This document shows positions 24,001 to 39,100 of a stretch of 64,000 nucleotides of DNA, piece by piece. The notes beneath the pieces were generated by a model that was not told where the DNA came from, searched no databases, and saw nothing but the letters and a program-made list of their open reading frames with translations. Numbering within the stretch: the first letter of the stretch is position 1; each line of letters starts with the position of its first letter. The stretch is from Sesamum alatum (lineage: Eukaryota > Streptophyta > Magnoliopsida > Lamiales > Pedaliaceae). The stretch lies in the NCBI GenBank assembly GCA_034509735.1, contig JACGWO010000012.1, forward strand, positions 25,139,188-25,203,187, in the 5' to 3' direction. A program made the position numbers and the translations under genes.

Positions 24001-25525
24001 CGTCGTCGATGGCTTTTAGTATAACAGAACCAGCACAACCGTCGAGGGTACAGGCCTTGTAGCTTGCTATCCTTGCAGACGGTAAGCCACCCCTTGCTGT
24101 ACCCCGTGCAAGGCCGTAGCAACTGGCATTGGCAACAGGCACTCCACCAGCAGTTGATGCAGTGTGAGTACCATGGCCAACAAAGTCCCTTGGTGAGCCA
24201 CGACTCTGGGTTGGGCTCGTCTCGTTCCGTTTCTTTGAGATATCTCGGTTGGAGTAGAATCTCGCGCCTATCAACTTCCTGTATTGGTGCAGAATTGAGA
24301 AAAATGAGTCTTGTGATTGATTTTTTCCAGAAAAACTACACACACAGACACACACAAACTACATGCACTTCTGGTGATCAAGCTGTTTGAAGTAGTGTAA
24401 GGAAAATGAGCATCAGGAAATATTGATTCTGACATACCTATTGCAGTTGGACTTCTTGAAATCTGAACCTTCCATACAAACTCCTTTCCACTTTGATGGG
24501 ATCTTGCTGATATGATGATCATCAAAACTTGGCGACTCGGGCCATATACCTGAAGCGAACAAAACGTGCATCAGTTCTGAGTTTTTTAGGAATTTAAGCT
24601 GTCAATCAGTCATATGTGGTTGATTCATGTGTCAAATTATTTGCAACAGTTAAGAATCCAACGCTATGCAACGTTAATATGTACTGCAAAATGTCTAGCT
24701 AGAAAGCAGTACCTGTGTCTATGATTCCAATGATAACATCAGACGAGCTCCGCTCATAAGGGAATCTTGATCCGAATTTGGAATCTGCAGCTTCAAGAAA
24801 ATCCCAGGAACGTGTCGTGTGGAGCTTTAGAACAGGATCAGGAAAGACGGATACAACCTCATCGTAACCTGCCATTCATCGCGCAATCAGAATCCTGATT
24901 TTACTGGAATTAGTAGAAAAAGAGAGCAAAGATCAGAAATGTTGTACCTGATAAAATGGATGCTTCATTCTCTGTAAGAATAGCAGAGAAGCCCTTGAAA
25001 GCATGATCATAGGAGTTCAACAAGAACTTCCTCTCACTCTCTTCGCTGAGAAAACCATTTAACACAAAAAGAACGAGACATTTTATGTATAACTCAACTT
25101 TACATAGCTAACATGAACATAACAAGCACAAGAAATCACCTTGGAATCAAAGATGACAAGAGTTGCAGGTGGGACAAGTCGTCCCGTCCATTGCCATTTG
25201 AAGAACTCCCCATATATACAATGTAAGGCTGCAAAGATCAAAATCTTTAAGGTGAGAAACAGACAAGACATGTTGGAACGTCGTCCCACCATTTCCAAAT
25301 GATCACAAACGGCAGCAAAAGCCTTACGGCCAATTATGTGATTTTCAAACATTGTATTCACTGTTCTATTTAGAAATCAAGACTACATGAAATTGTATAA
25401 TTTCATTGTTGTCCCACTTAACGAAATGCTTGAGTACTTGCCTGAGGACTTGGTTTTAATGCCAAACAACACATGATAATGAAGGGAAATTGCAGCAGAG
25501 GGAGCAACTGCAGCAGAGAAGCCAT
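21004..25525 (-). CDS. Subtilisin-like serine protease, SBT5.2/CO2-response secreted protease type
   Basis: Plant subtilases are secreted serine endoproteases that cut apoplastic peptides and proteins; the SBT5.2/CRSP type cleaves the stomatal regulator EPF2. Exons on the minus strand: 25525-25442, 25228-25140, 25045-24948, 24868-24713, 24549-24438, 24278-23738, 23660-23560, 23419-23177, 22535-22421, 22328-22115, 21554-21004. They sum exactly to 767 aa, the usual family length. A hydrophobic signal peptide ([18 protein letters not shown]) is followed by an I9 prodomain (PYIVYMGS...[19 protein letters not shown]). The catalytic triad is complete: Asp141 in IGIIDTG, His215 in VGHGTHTAS, Ser552 in [12 protein letters not shown]; the oxyanion Asn is in [12 protein letters not shown]-like insert and a C-terminal fibronectin III-like domain are present. 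The wording [24 protein letters not shown] and FLCYYGY resembles CRSP/SBT5.2; this is from memory. Intron 1 uses a GC-AG donor (CAG|GCAAGT). Introns 8 and 10 hold MITEs. Likely functional. Confidence 0.93.
21621..21923. mobile_element. hAT-like MITE in subtilase intron 10
   Basis: The left end reads AGGGTTTTTGGCTAAG and the right end TCGTTCAGACACCCT, an imperfect terminal inverted repeat of the AGGGTGTTTGGC class. TTATAAG/CTTATAAG motifs recur inside in both orientations, as in the larger element at 56958-57945. It lies wholly within an intron and has no open frame. No clean target duplication is visible. Confidence 0.6.
22770..23004. mobile_element. Foldback MITE in subtilase intron 8
   Basis: The left arm (GAGTTAATTGCATTTTACCG, with TACAAAACCCCGCTGAA) pairs imperfectly with the right arm (TTCAGGGGGTCTTTTTGG, then GTTGCATTAACCCTAG). 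This is the same general design as the hairpin at 35285-35784: ends near GGGTTAAT and G/C clusters spaced along the arms. Entirely intronic. Confidence 0.6.
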
Positions 25526-25579
25526 AGTGTGTGTTTGAGTGTGATCATGCAAGTAATCTGCTCACCAAATGCAATGACA

Positions 25580-25602
25580 AATATATATATATATATATAT
25601 CT
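25580..25602 (-). promoter_or_regulatory. TATA-rich core promoter of the subtilase gene
   Basis: An (AT)n run lies 55-77 bp upstream of the minus-strand ATG at 25525, a usual distance for a TATA box with a short leader. It is followed upstream by a GT-rich dinucleotide tract (about 25605-25620). TATA function is inferred from position. Confidence 0.5.
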
Positions 25603-28061
25603 GTATGTGTGTGTGTTTGTGTAGGTTTTTTTTTAGTTCCTGAACAAGATGTCTTTTAAAGAAACATGTTTGATGTAAGAAAATCAAGAACCATGAAATA
25701 TGTAACTACAATTCTTTGCTTTGAGCACAAGATATCATCACTGCAGAAGTGGGCTATTGTTATGTTTGTCTTAATTCAATGATTAGTTAGATTTTGTCAT
25801 GTCCAAACAAAAAACAAAAAATGGGACATGAATTAATACATAAGTAAGATGTAAAAGTTACAGTTAGGGTAGTGTGTGACTGTGTGTAGAAGAGAAGCTT
25901 CACTGTGAAAGTACTCCTGATTCATTTTGAATGCAGAACAATGCCAAGATATTCCCAATAAAGCTTCCCTCTCACCCATCCCCAAGAAAAATAATAAATA
26001 AAAGGGTCAAATATATTAATAAAGAATTACTTCTGAGGCAACATGTGGTGCGACGTGAGCAGTACTGTATTATGTGATGTATTATTTATTTTGATAAAGT
26101 TTTATAGATTTGACTAGGAGACGTGAGGCATTAACCTTATAAGTTGTTCAAACTCCTCATTTGTGTCGATGCATCTTTGGACATCTTTATTGCTAATTAA
26201 TAAATAATGTAGTCAAAAGAAGAGGGATGCCATGTAGAGGGAGAAATCAATATTATGATCTCTTATAGAACTTTGATTAGTGCTTAATCACTGGACTTCA
26301 CAATCAATAATTCAAGAATCTAATTTAAGTAGAATTATTTAATTTAGGAAAACGAATTGATATTGCAATCTTAAATACAAAAATAAAAATATCCCTTTTT
26401 AGTTACAAATGACAGGGTTCATGTGGGCTTCTGATTGAATTGATAGGTGCAAGAGATTACTGTTTTCTCACGTGTTATTGTTGCGCTGTCAATCTTAATC
26501 CCGTATTTAAAGAATTTTATTGAAACTTTTCATATAATCTCCTAAAGGGGGAAATCAAGGCGTCCGTCGCGCAAAGCATTCAAATTCAATGTTGGATTCG
26601 AGAAGAAGTCGAGAGACCTACGAATTAACGTTATCAAATCACAAATCCATTTTGGCGGAAGATGAAAGCGTCATTCCACCAAGAAACACACAAAGTTCAA
26701 GTCAAACATTCCAAATTTATAGCGTATAATTCGGGATTAAGTCAAAAGACCCCCGAATGAACGTTATTGAATATTCAAGTCAACATCAAAGGAGATTAAA
26801 ACGGCAAGTTCCACCTCCGAAATTGCCTCAATTGAAGATCACATTCTTAAAGTAAAGGATTAGAAACTTCAACTAGAGATTTCGCATCCACAAAATATTT
26901 AATTAAATTCAAAAATCATTTGTAATATTCTCTTGTTTCAATAAATTTAGAAACACGAACACTCTTGCAATCTAAACCCGTAATATGAACAATCGAATAA
27001 ATCTTATTCGTGGATTAAAATCACAATTAAAAGCCATATCACACATGATAAACGAAAAAGAAAGAAAAGCTGGATACCTAAGCATATTTAATGATTGATG
27101 CATCGATTATTTCCTTAAAAAAAATAATTTTATAATATTATATGGGTGGGTGGAAGCATATAATCGTCAAAGGCATGTGCAATATTCTTGTGTTTCATTT
27201 TTGCTTTTTTGCAGTATATTTGTGGGCATCTTCTACTTTATTCTTGTTTTTGTTTTTATATTTCGGCAGCGCTTCTCTTCTTATCCTATAGATGCATTGC
27301 GTGTTTGGGTGATGATGACAGCCTTGAAACCACGTTTTCTCAAAGTGCCTTTAACTATTTATGTATCATTCTCTCTTCTCTTGTGATATAACAATCACAC
27401 AGATGCCTTTCAATATACAAAAACAAATCCGATTCTAATGTATTCCAAGTGTTTGATAATAGGTCTCAAATGATTTCTTATAAGGTACAATATAAATAAT
27501 GGATAATTACATTGACTATATATAGTACCCACGATGTTTATTTACGTCTGACAAATAGGTCCATTCGTTAGTCAAAATTCATCAAACTTATTGATATTAA
27601 CAAAAAAAATTAAGTAAAAATCCATATTAACCTCTCGATTGACTTATTACTTACTTAATGTAATAATAGGCTCACCTGTGGGGATTTCAGAGCTCAAGGA
27701 CTAATAGATGGTAAAATTAACACTGTTGACGGTGAATATAAGCTGTCAAAACAAGCTTTACCTTCATACGGTGCTAGAGGTCGAATCATGCTTTGGTGAA
27801 GTTTTCTTCCCTTGAGCGAGTGTAACACAGAAGCTGCAGTTGCCAATAGATGTTTCCAGCCTATAATTATGTTGAAATCAAGAGTAAATTCCTTGATATA
27901 TTACAATAAATGTAGCTTTTGAAAATCTTCAATATCATCGATCAAAGAGATATAAGTTGGTTTCCAGCTTTACTGTTGGAACTGGGACAGCAGAATAAAT
28001 AATTTCATTTCGGACCACTTTGCTGCCGATGAGCTGAAAAAGGTTCGGCAACATTGACTTG
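25603..28061. other. Intergenic region between subtilase and PRMT3
   Basis: No gene is supported. The first part holds the subtilase promoter. A less AT-rich patch at about 26530-27060 (with AACACGAACACTCTTGC-like sequence near 26950) has the feel of a degraded LTR fragment, but I found no terminal match or primer binding site. A half-foldback relic lies at 27495-27665. The stretch before 28062 is probably the PRMT3 3' UTR. Confidence 0.5.
27495..27665. repeat. Half-foldback relic related to the element at 60203-60677
   Basis: It contains in order a GGATAATTACA-like end, a (C/G)ACAAATAG(G/A)TCCATTCGTTAGT-like block, CTTATTGATATTAA and a CTATTAACTTACTA-like block. The left arm of the hairpin at 60203 has the same order. 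The matching right arm is not evident here, so it looks truncated. Confidence 0.5.
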
Positions 28062-32562
<4,501 letters not shown>

Positions 32563-32602
32563 TACTGTGAAGTGGCGGAGATGTTTCGGCTGTCAGTTTC
32601 TT

Positions 32603-32616
32603 AAACCCTAAACCCT
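32603..32616 (+). promoter_or_regulatory. Tandem telo-box upstream of PRMT3
   Basis: AAACCCTAAACCCT (two overlapping telo-boxes) lies 41-54 bp 5' of the PRMT3 ATG, probably around the transcription start. Telo-boxes are enriched near the start sites of plant ribosomal and translation genes, which fits PRMT3's role in ribosome biogenesis. Motif seen; role inferred. Confidence 0.65.
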
Positions 32617-33636
32617 TTCAAGAGCAGAACGAATATGAAGAAATATATATATGTTAAACCAACCCGAGTAATTACTCCAGGGTTTAAATGAGTTCTGTCA
32701 AGAAGTAGAATATCCACGTTACAAATATTATGATTAAATACCTCTTGCACCTTCAACTATGGATCTCTTGCAGAATACACCCATAAACTATGAAATATAA
32801 CAAAAAAGTTCTTATTGTTACGGGTTGCCTGTTAAAAATATAGACCCCATTAAATGAAGAAAAAAAAATATTAATTACATTACATGTAAATTAAAATTAT
32901 CGAGTTATTGCTCTAGAGAAAGCACAACTACGAGTTAGACGCGAAGCCCAAAATATGCGAAATTCTTCGACCAAAATTTCTAATTCTTACTTGTCTTATT
33001 TGTTATCTAAGCTAGTCATTGTCACATTTTTAGTTCAAAAATTTTATAGATGGTGCTAATGATGCCTATTGGAGTCTATCAACACACACATCGTGAAAAA
33101 TCTTGTATATCGTAAAATAATTAAAGCATTAACATGCAAAACAACGATTAACATTTCGATATTTAAGTCATTGAGATATTTAAATAAATCAAATAGAAAA
33201 CCTTATGTATAAATGTAGATCTATCAAGCTTAATGTATCACAATCGTGTAGGTTGTAAAATAAGTGGATTTCAACTATACTTGTTGAAAAACGGGTGTTA
33301 TCTTTTTAATCTACCTCGACTCTTAATTGCGTGAGTTTTGAGAATTCGGGTGGTTAAGAGAGTTTAAGATATTCACATGTCCTTTTATATATCTATTATG
33401 ACCTGCTGTGTTGGAAGAATTAGCTCCGACTCCTAACACATTTCCTGGTTAGACTTTGGAGAAATGGATATTTTATGTATTAATAATTATTAAACTTTGT
33501 GTGTTATTTCGAAGTATGCTAAGTTTTTCAAATTAACATGGACACCTATAGACAAAATGCAATAAGGATCACAAATAAAAAGTTCCATATTAAAAGTAAG
33601 ATTTTAACCACATTCCAACTATTCCGAGAAACAACA

Positions 33637-33692
<56 letters not shown>
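33637..33692. repeat. (AAT)n microsatellite
   Basis: A near-perfect trinucleotide run of about 18 units. It produces a poly-Asn open frame on the plus strand, which I do not regard as a gene. Strong candidate for length polymorphism. Confidence 0.95.
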
Positions 33693-33693
<1 letters not shown>

Positions 33694-34404
33694 TTGCAAA
33701 TGGCAAATAGAAAAACATGAAAATAATTTCAAAAAAGTAAATCATATATCAGAAAAAGAATCAATTAAAACCCAACAATCGATGTAGAACGCGCTCTTTC
33801 TCTCTCGGCTCCTGGCTCCGAGTAAAGAAACTTTCTTGTTCATGTCGTTTGTAGAGTATGAAATGGATTGGGTGTCGTAGAGATGGAAATATGAGGGTAT
33901 ATTATTTTCAACACTAAATAATGATGAAATTATAAGATGATTGCAAAAGCGTAATGTCACGAATCACATCACTTTGTTTTATTGTATAATATCTATTTTG
34001 GCAAAGGTTTTTTTATTATGATTTCATACTTAAGTCAACTTGTCAATTTATTGGTCCAAACTTTATAATTCTTTTGTTTTCTCCAAGACATTTTGAAGTT
34101 TAATGGTAATAAATTGCTTTAAATCCTTCTTAATAATAATAAATGTATATCGATTGTTATGAATTTGGAGCTCAAATTTTCAAATACAGAAAAAAAAAAA
34201 AGAACTAAATTTTACTGAATAATTTTAAAATTTGAACTTAACAATTTGTATTAGTTATAAAGTCATCATAATTTATGCAAAATCTTCCCAATACCATAAA
34301 ATCATTGATTCAACAATTTAATTATTTCTACTTTCATACTTTTATACCAAATTTTAGAGTTATAATACGAGAAAATTAAATTATTTGACTAATAAATACA
34401 ATTG

Positions 34405-34500
34405 AACTAGTTGACGAGGCCCAACTTCGTTGGCGAAGCTAAGGCCTATAACACAAATATTATGTGTTCAAATTCCATCAATATACGAGTGTTCAAAGTC
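34405..34500. repeat. Possible SINE-like fragment
   Basis: A less AT-rich patch includes CGAGGCCCAACTTCGTTGGC (with CGAAGCTAAGG after it) and, about 45 bp later, TGTGTTCAAATTCCATC, which resembles a Pol III B box (GGTTCGAATCC). An A box is not convincing and no poly-A tail or target duplication is delimited. Low confidence. Confidence 0.25.
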
Positions 34501-34762
34501 TGTTGTAATAATAGATATACATTAATTATATATTTATTGTGGTTTTTTTGTAATTAAGATTTCAGGCTCGCCACTAATGTGTTTGGGTCCGTGGATTAGG
34601 AGCTCCATTTGGATTAATCCATGTACCAAGATCTCCAACATAAGGATCCGGATATGTCATTGACGATCCCCTAGTTTTATTTACGAACGACCCATATCAA
34701 TTATTAAAGGTTGATAATTGTCGTGTATCAATTGTTCGTTACTGAAATTGGAAAATAAAAAG

Positions 34763-35205
34763 GTTTAAATACATTTTTTGTCATATAGCTTAGTTTATTT
34801 GACATTTTCGTCTTTTAACTTTCTATATAGCATTTTGGTCTCATATCTTTTTAATTTTTCCGATTTCATTCTTTTTTTTTTCCACCAGAGTTCACTATTC
34901 CCTCTAAAAAAATGTATGTTTATCCCACGTGACTTTTTAAAAATGGTGATTATTATTTATATTGGCTCATTATTTTTTTCTTTAATTTTATGTGACAGTA
35001 TTTCGGTCCTGTAATTTTCAAATTTTCACGATTTCACTTTTTTTTTTTCTCGCGTAGTTCACATTTCTTGTCAGCAAATATAAACTCTAATGAAAAAAAA
35101 TAAAATCACAAAAATTAAAATAATACAGAACCAAAATATTATCCTAAAATGTTAAAAAACAATAAAGCTAAATGAACTAATTATGTAATTGAAAATGCAT
35201 TTAAT
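34763..35205. mobile_element. Foldback MITE
   Basis: The left end (GTTTAAATACATTTTTTGTC...GCTTAGTTTATTTG...CATTTTGGTC) is imperfectly complementary to the right end (GACCAAAATATT-like block ... AATAAAGCTAAATGAAC ... AAAATGCATTTAAT). The arms are about 80 bp or more and cover most of the unit. There is no open frame. Borders are approximate. Confidence 0.6.
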
Positions 35206-35284
35206 ATATAATTAAGAAAGAAAGGGGTCCATAAGGCTGCGGCCGAGGCTCATCGAACCGCCTTTTATCGTAACATTAGATTTT

Positions 35285-35784
35285 AGGGTTAATTACATTT
35301 AGACCCCATCTGAAAATACATAATTACACTTTTTTCCAAAGAAGTTATGAAATTATATTTACACCCCCTTTAAAAATTCTTTGTTTACACCTGACCTCCA
35401 TTCGTTAAAGTTTGGGCGGAAAATGTTCATTTCAACAAAAATAATTACATAAATTTTCAATTTTACCTCTCATTTAACATTCTCGTGCAATAATTTTGTA
35501 CTTATAAGGAAAAAATATAATAATATTGGTCTCACTCCATACATATACGTTACACTTATCCCCTTATAAGTACAAAAATATACATGAGATTGTTAATTAT
35601 GGGAAAAATTGAAATTTTGTGTAATTATTTTTGTTGACGTGAATATTTTTCGTCAAAACTCTAACGGATGGGGGTCAGGTGTAAACAGAGAATTTTCGAA
35701 AGGGGTATAAGTGTAATTTCAAAACTTTTTTAGGGGAAAGTGTAATTATACATTCTCAGAGGGGGTGTAAGTGTAATTAACCCT
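35285..35784. mobile_element. 500-bp long-arm foldback MITE upstream of PATROL1
   Basis: It starts AGGGTTAATTACA and ends TGTAATTAACCCT. The two arms, each about 200-230 bp, are inverted copies with roughly 80-85% identity by eye, around a loop near 35520-35560. AGATTTT is an exact direct repeat at both edges (35278-35284 and 35785-35791), consistent with a target-site duplication. It carries no open frame and would form one long hairpin if transcribed. It ends 375 bp before the PATROL1 start codon, so it lies in or next to that promoter. Confidence 0.85.
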
Positions 35785-36159
35785 AGATTTTATTCATCAT
35801 TTTTCATACTCTGAGTCTGACTTACACATCTCTTATTTCAAATCTCTGCTGCATGTCTCGACACTCGACAGATAAACCCGCACTTCAGTTCACATCTGAA
35901 GTTCCATTGAATTCAACTCCCTTCTCTTTATTGCATCTTTCGACCACTCCATTTCAAGATTTAGTCTCTACTCAATTGGGGTTTTGACTTGTAAAATCTT
36001 GCACCATTCTACTTAGTATTTCAAGAAACCCACAAATCCGAACTGGAACCTGCTGTTCGGTGGATCATTGCAGTCGAAACACTGCATTTTTGCGAAATCT
36101 TGCTCGGATAATCCAGGTTCAGTAGCTGAGTTCTTGAAGGTTACTGCTATCAAGTCGCT

Positions 36160-39100
36160 ATGGATGAGTATGTGCCCTTCTTTAATTCTGGATCTTTCTT
36201 TAAATCTCATGTCATTGTGTATGTTGTACATTGAATTTGGAAAATTTTCCAATTTGTCAGTAGTTATTAGTGAATAACTTAAATTCTTGCATTTCTTTGC
36301 AACCCTGATTGGAGATTCTTAGATTGTAGGTTTAGTCTAAGTAACTTTGAGTCTACTTGATGTGGTTGGGTATTGATTGATAGCTTAATGAGTAATAACA
36401 TTTTGATGATCTTTCCAGTAACCAAATAGTTGTTTATCTGCTTCAATTTAGGGAGAATGAAGTCGAGCTTTTACAAAGATATCGACGGGACAGGCGCGTT
36501 CTGTTAGATTTCATACTCTCTGGTAGCTTGATAAAGAAGGTCGTAATGCCTCCAGGTGCTGTGTCATTAGATGATGTGGATCTGGATCAAGTCAGTGTGG
36601 ATTATGTTCTCAATTGTGCCAAGAAAGGTGATGAATTTGGATACAGACTTTCTCTTCTTTTGTGGTGACTATGTAAGAAATGAACTATAAGCATGACAAG
36701 CGCTACACTTTCCTCATTGGAGTTTGATGACTGTAGGTGGTATGCTTGAGCTGTCAGAAGCTATTCGAGATTACCATGATGCCACTTTATTCCCCAGCGT
36801 GGTAAGATTAGGTTTATGAATTCAAAGTTTTGTTAACTGTTTTTTAGGTGCAGGTTTCAGTACCCTCATTCGATATACAACTTCTCCCTTTTGCATGCCT
36901 GACATTTTTGTGTTGTTGGAGGCAAATTCTAGCTAATGCATTTTTCATCCTTCCAATTTCCTTCTCCCAATCATATTTAATTAAGTTCATACACGAGTAT
37001 GCAGAAAAGCTGGTATCCTCTTTAACTTTTGTTATAAAAAAAGAATAATGCAGGTTCCTCAGATGAATTCTTTCTAGTCACGGATTCCGCAGCTTCAGGT
37101 TCTCCTCCCCGAAGGGTGCCTCCGTCTGTCCCTGTTGTGGTTCCAACACCAATTTTGGCCAGCCTCTCAATTTCGGAGCCTCTTGAGAGTGAACAACTTG
37201 AGGAGTCAGCAAGCTTGTCGAAGTCCCAATCTCTCAACTCTTCACAAGTTAAAGAACTGACAGTCGATGACATTGATGATTTTGATGATGATGTTTTGGA
37301 GGAGGTTGAAAGCCGTAGATATTCCAGAAGAGTTCTAAATGATGCCTCTGATGTTGTTCTGGGATTGCCTTCATTTGCTACTGGTAAATGTGGTTTGTGA
37401 TAGTCTAGTGTGGAATCTAGGAGTTCATCCTTTTATTCGATGCTCATGGTTCTTACTGTGCGTATCTCTACTAAAGCAACTTTCAGTTTGGGAGCCTTTG
37501 AACAAATGGAGTTCAACTGCTCAGTCACGTTCTTGCTCTTGCTTTTTAGCTTGTTTTCGTTGGATACAGTCAATGCATGTGATTTGATCGAAGTTTAATC
37601 CTTTCACATAGAAAGGTCTCAATTGTCGAGTATATATCTTTTAGGTTCAATTTACAAGTACGTTACTAGAAAGAATCTTTGTAGAGTCATACTCTATTAT
37701 GATTAATTAAGAATCGTTGTGACCAATCTTGTTTATTTACATTATCACAGGCATTACAGACGATGATCTCCGAGAAACTGCTTATGAAATCCTCCTTGCT
37801 GCAGCTGGAGCTTCAGGGTATCTTTCTTTCTTTGTTCTTTTTTGTGTTTTATCTACTCCTCTTTACATAACTGATTGATTTCATATTTTTTGCATTTCTC
37901 ATGCTCAAACAGGGGGCTTATTGTTCCATCAAAGGATAAAAAGAAAGAGAAGAAGTCTAGATTGATGAAGAAGCTAGGGCGAAGTAAGAGTGAACATGTA
38001 GTGATGCAATCTCAGAATTCTCATGGTTTAGTTGGTCTGTTGGAGACAATGCGAGTTCAGATGGAGGTACTTTGTAATTTTCTGATATATATCTCCCCAA
38101 ATTTTTATGGACCTTGCTGTCACCTGGTTACAGGAAACATGTTAAATTCCTCGATATGTAATGTTACTCCGTGCTAGTAAAAGCTCAGATGATAGTTGAA
38201 CCAACTACACTTGCACTTTGATCTCCAAAATCATAAAACAAACCCTTCAGTGCTTTAACTTGGACATTTATGGTTTCACAGACCATAATGTCATCGACAT
38301 GTTAGGAAGCGAGGTTCTCCAATCTACTTCTTTTTGTGGTCAACATTCATGATTTCTTGCTTTATTTCAGACAAGCTTGATTAGCTTCTATAGGTGTTTC
38401 GACGAATGTCCCTGCATTCTTATTTGCTAGCTCTTTTCCCTATGTTTGGTTTCATTTTAAAATGTTTTGTTTTGATTTGTGGAGATAGAGAGAGAAAATA
38501 AAGATAAATAAGTCTGTGTTAGAAATAGGGTGTATGTTTGTGTTTGATTTGGGAGTTCATTTTAAATAGTGTAAAAAATATATTGTATGTATTGTGTTGT
38601 ATATTGTGAGACAAAACATACTGTTTATTGTCAAATCATGTCTCTTTTATATATTTTTATATATGTATAGAGTAATATTTATATTTTTTGTATGTGTTGT
38701 GTTGTATATTGGGAGACAAAAAATACTGTTCATTGTCAAATCATGTATCTTTTTTATATTTTTATAAATATATATGTATATAATAATGTTTGTTTATTTA
38801 TAAGGGGATGTAGTTATATATGGGAGAATGTGCAAAACACCCAGTAAAGGTGTTTTGGTAATATTATGTTTGGTTTTATTTTCTCACCATCTCGGAAATG
38901 GACAGAAAATGAAACCAAACATAGGGTTTGCTTTTTGTTTCTTTTTCCTTTTCCAGATTATGAATTAGAGTAGGACACTGGTTCTTAGTGATCTTAACTT
39001 TGATTTTGCATTTGCTTATGCTGATTGGCATTTTTGCTTTTTGTGTGAAGAAATGTCAGTTGAATAAAGACAGCTGTTATTACTTAAGCCTTCACCAAGC

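Larger units (their letters stand above)
32620..35284. other. Intergenic region between PRMT3 and PATROL1, repeat-derived
   Basis: No gene is supported. The part nearest 32620 is the PRMT3 promoter. A relic near 32735-32860 (ATTAAATACCTCTTGCACC...) resembles one arm of a foldback element. An AAT microsatellite, a possible SINE-like fragment and a foldback element are listed separately. The rest is AT-rich. Confidence 0.55.

Noticed and set aside
26530..27060. Solo LTR of a retrotransposon
   Set aside because: Composition differs from its surroundings, but I found no TG...CA ends with a flanking duplication and no second copy in the window.
27150..27391. Small hydrophobic membrane protein frames
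   Set aside because: Two overlapping frames in T-rich sequence with no family likeness, splice signals or promoter context.
33538..33720. Poly-asparagine peptide gene
   Set aside because: Produced entirely by translation of the AAT microsatellite.
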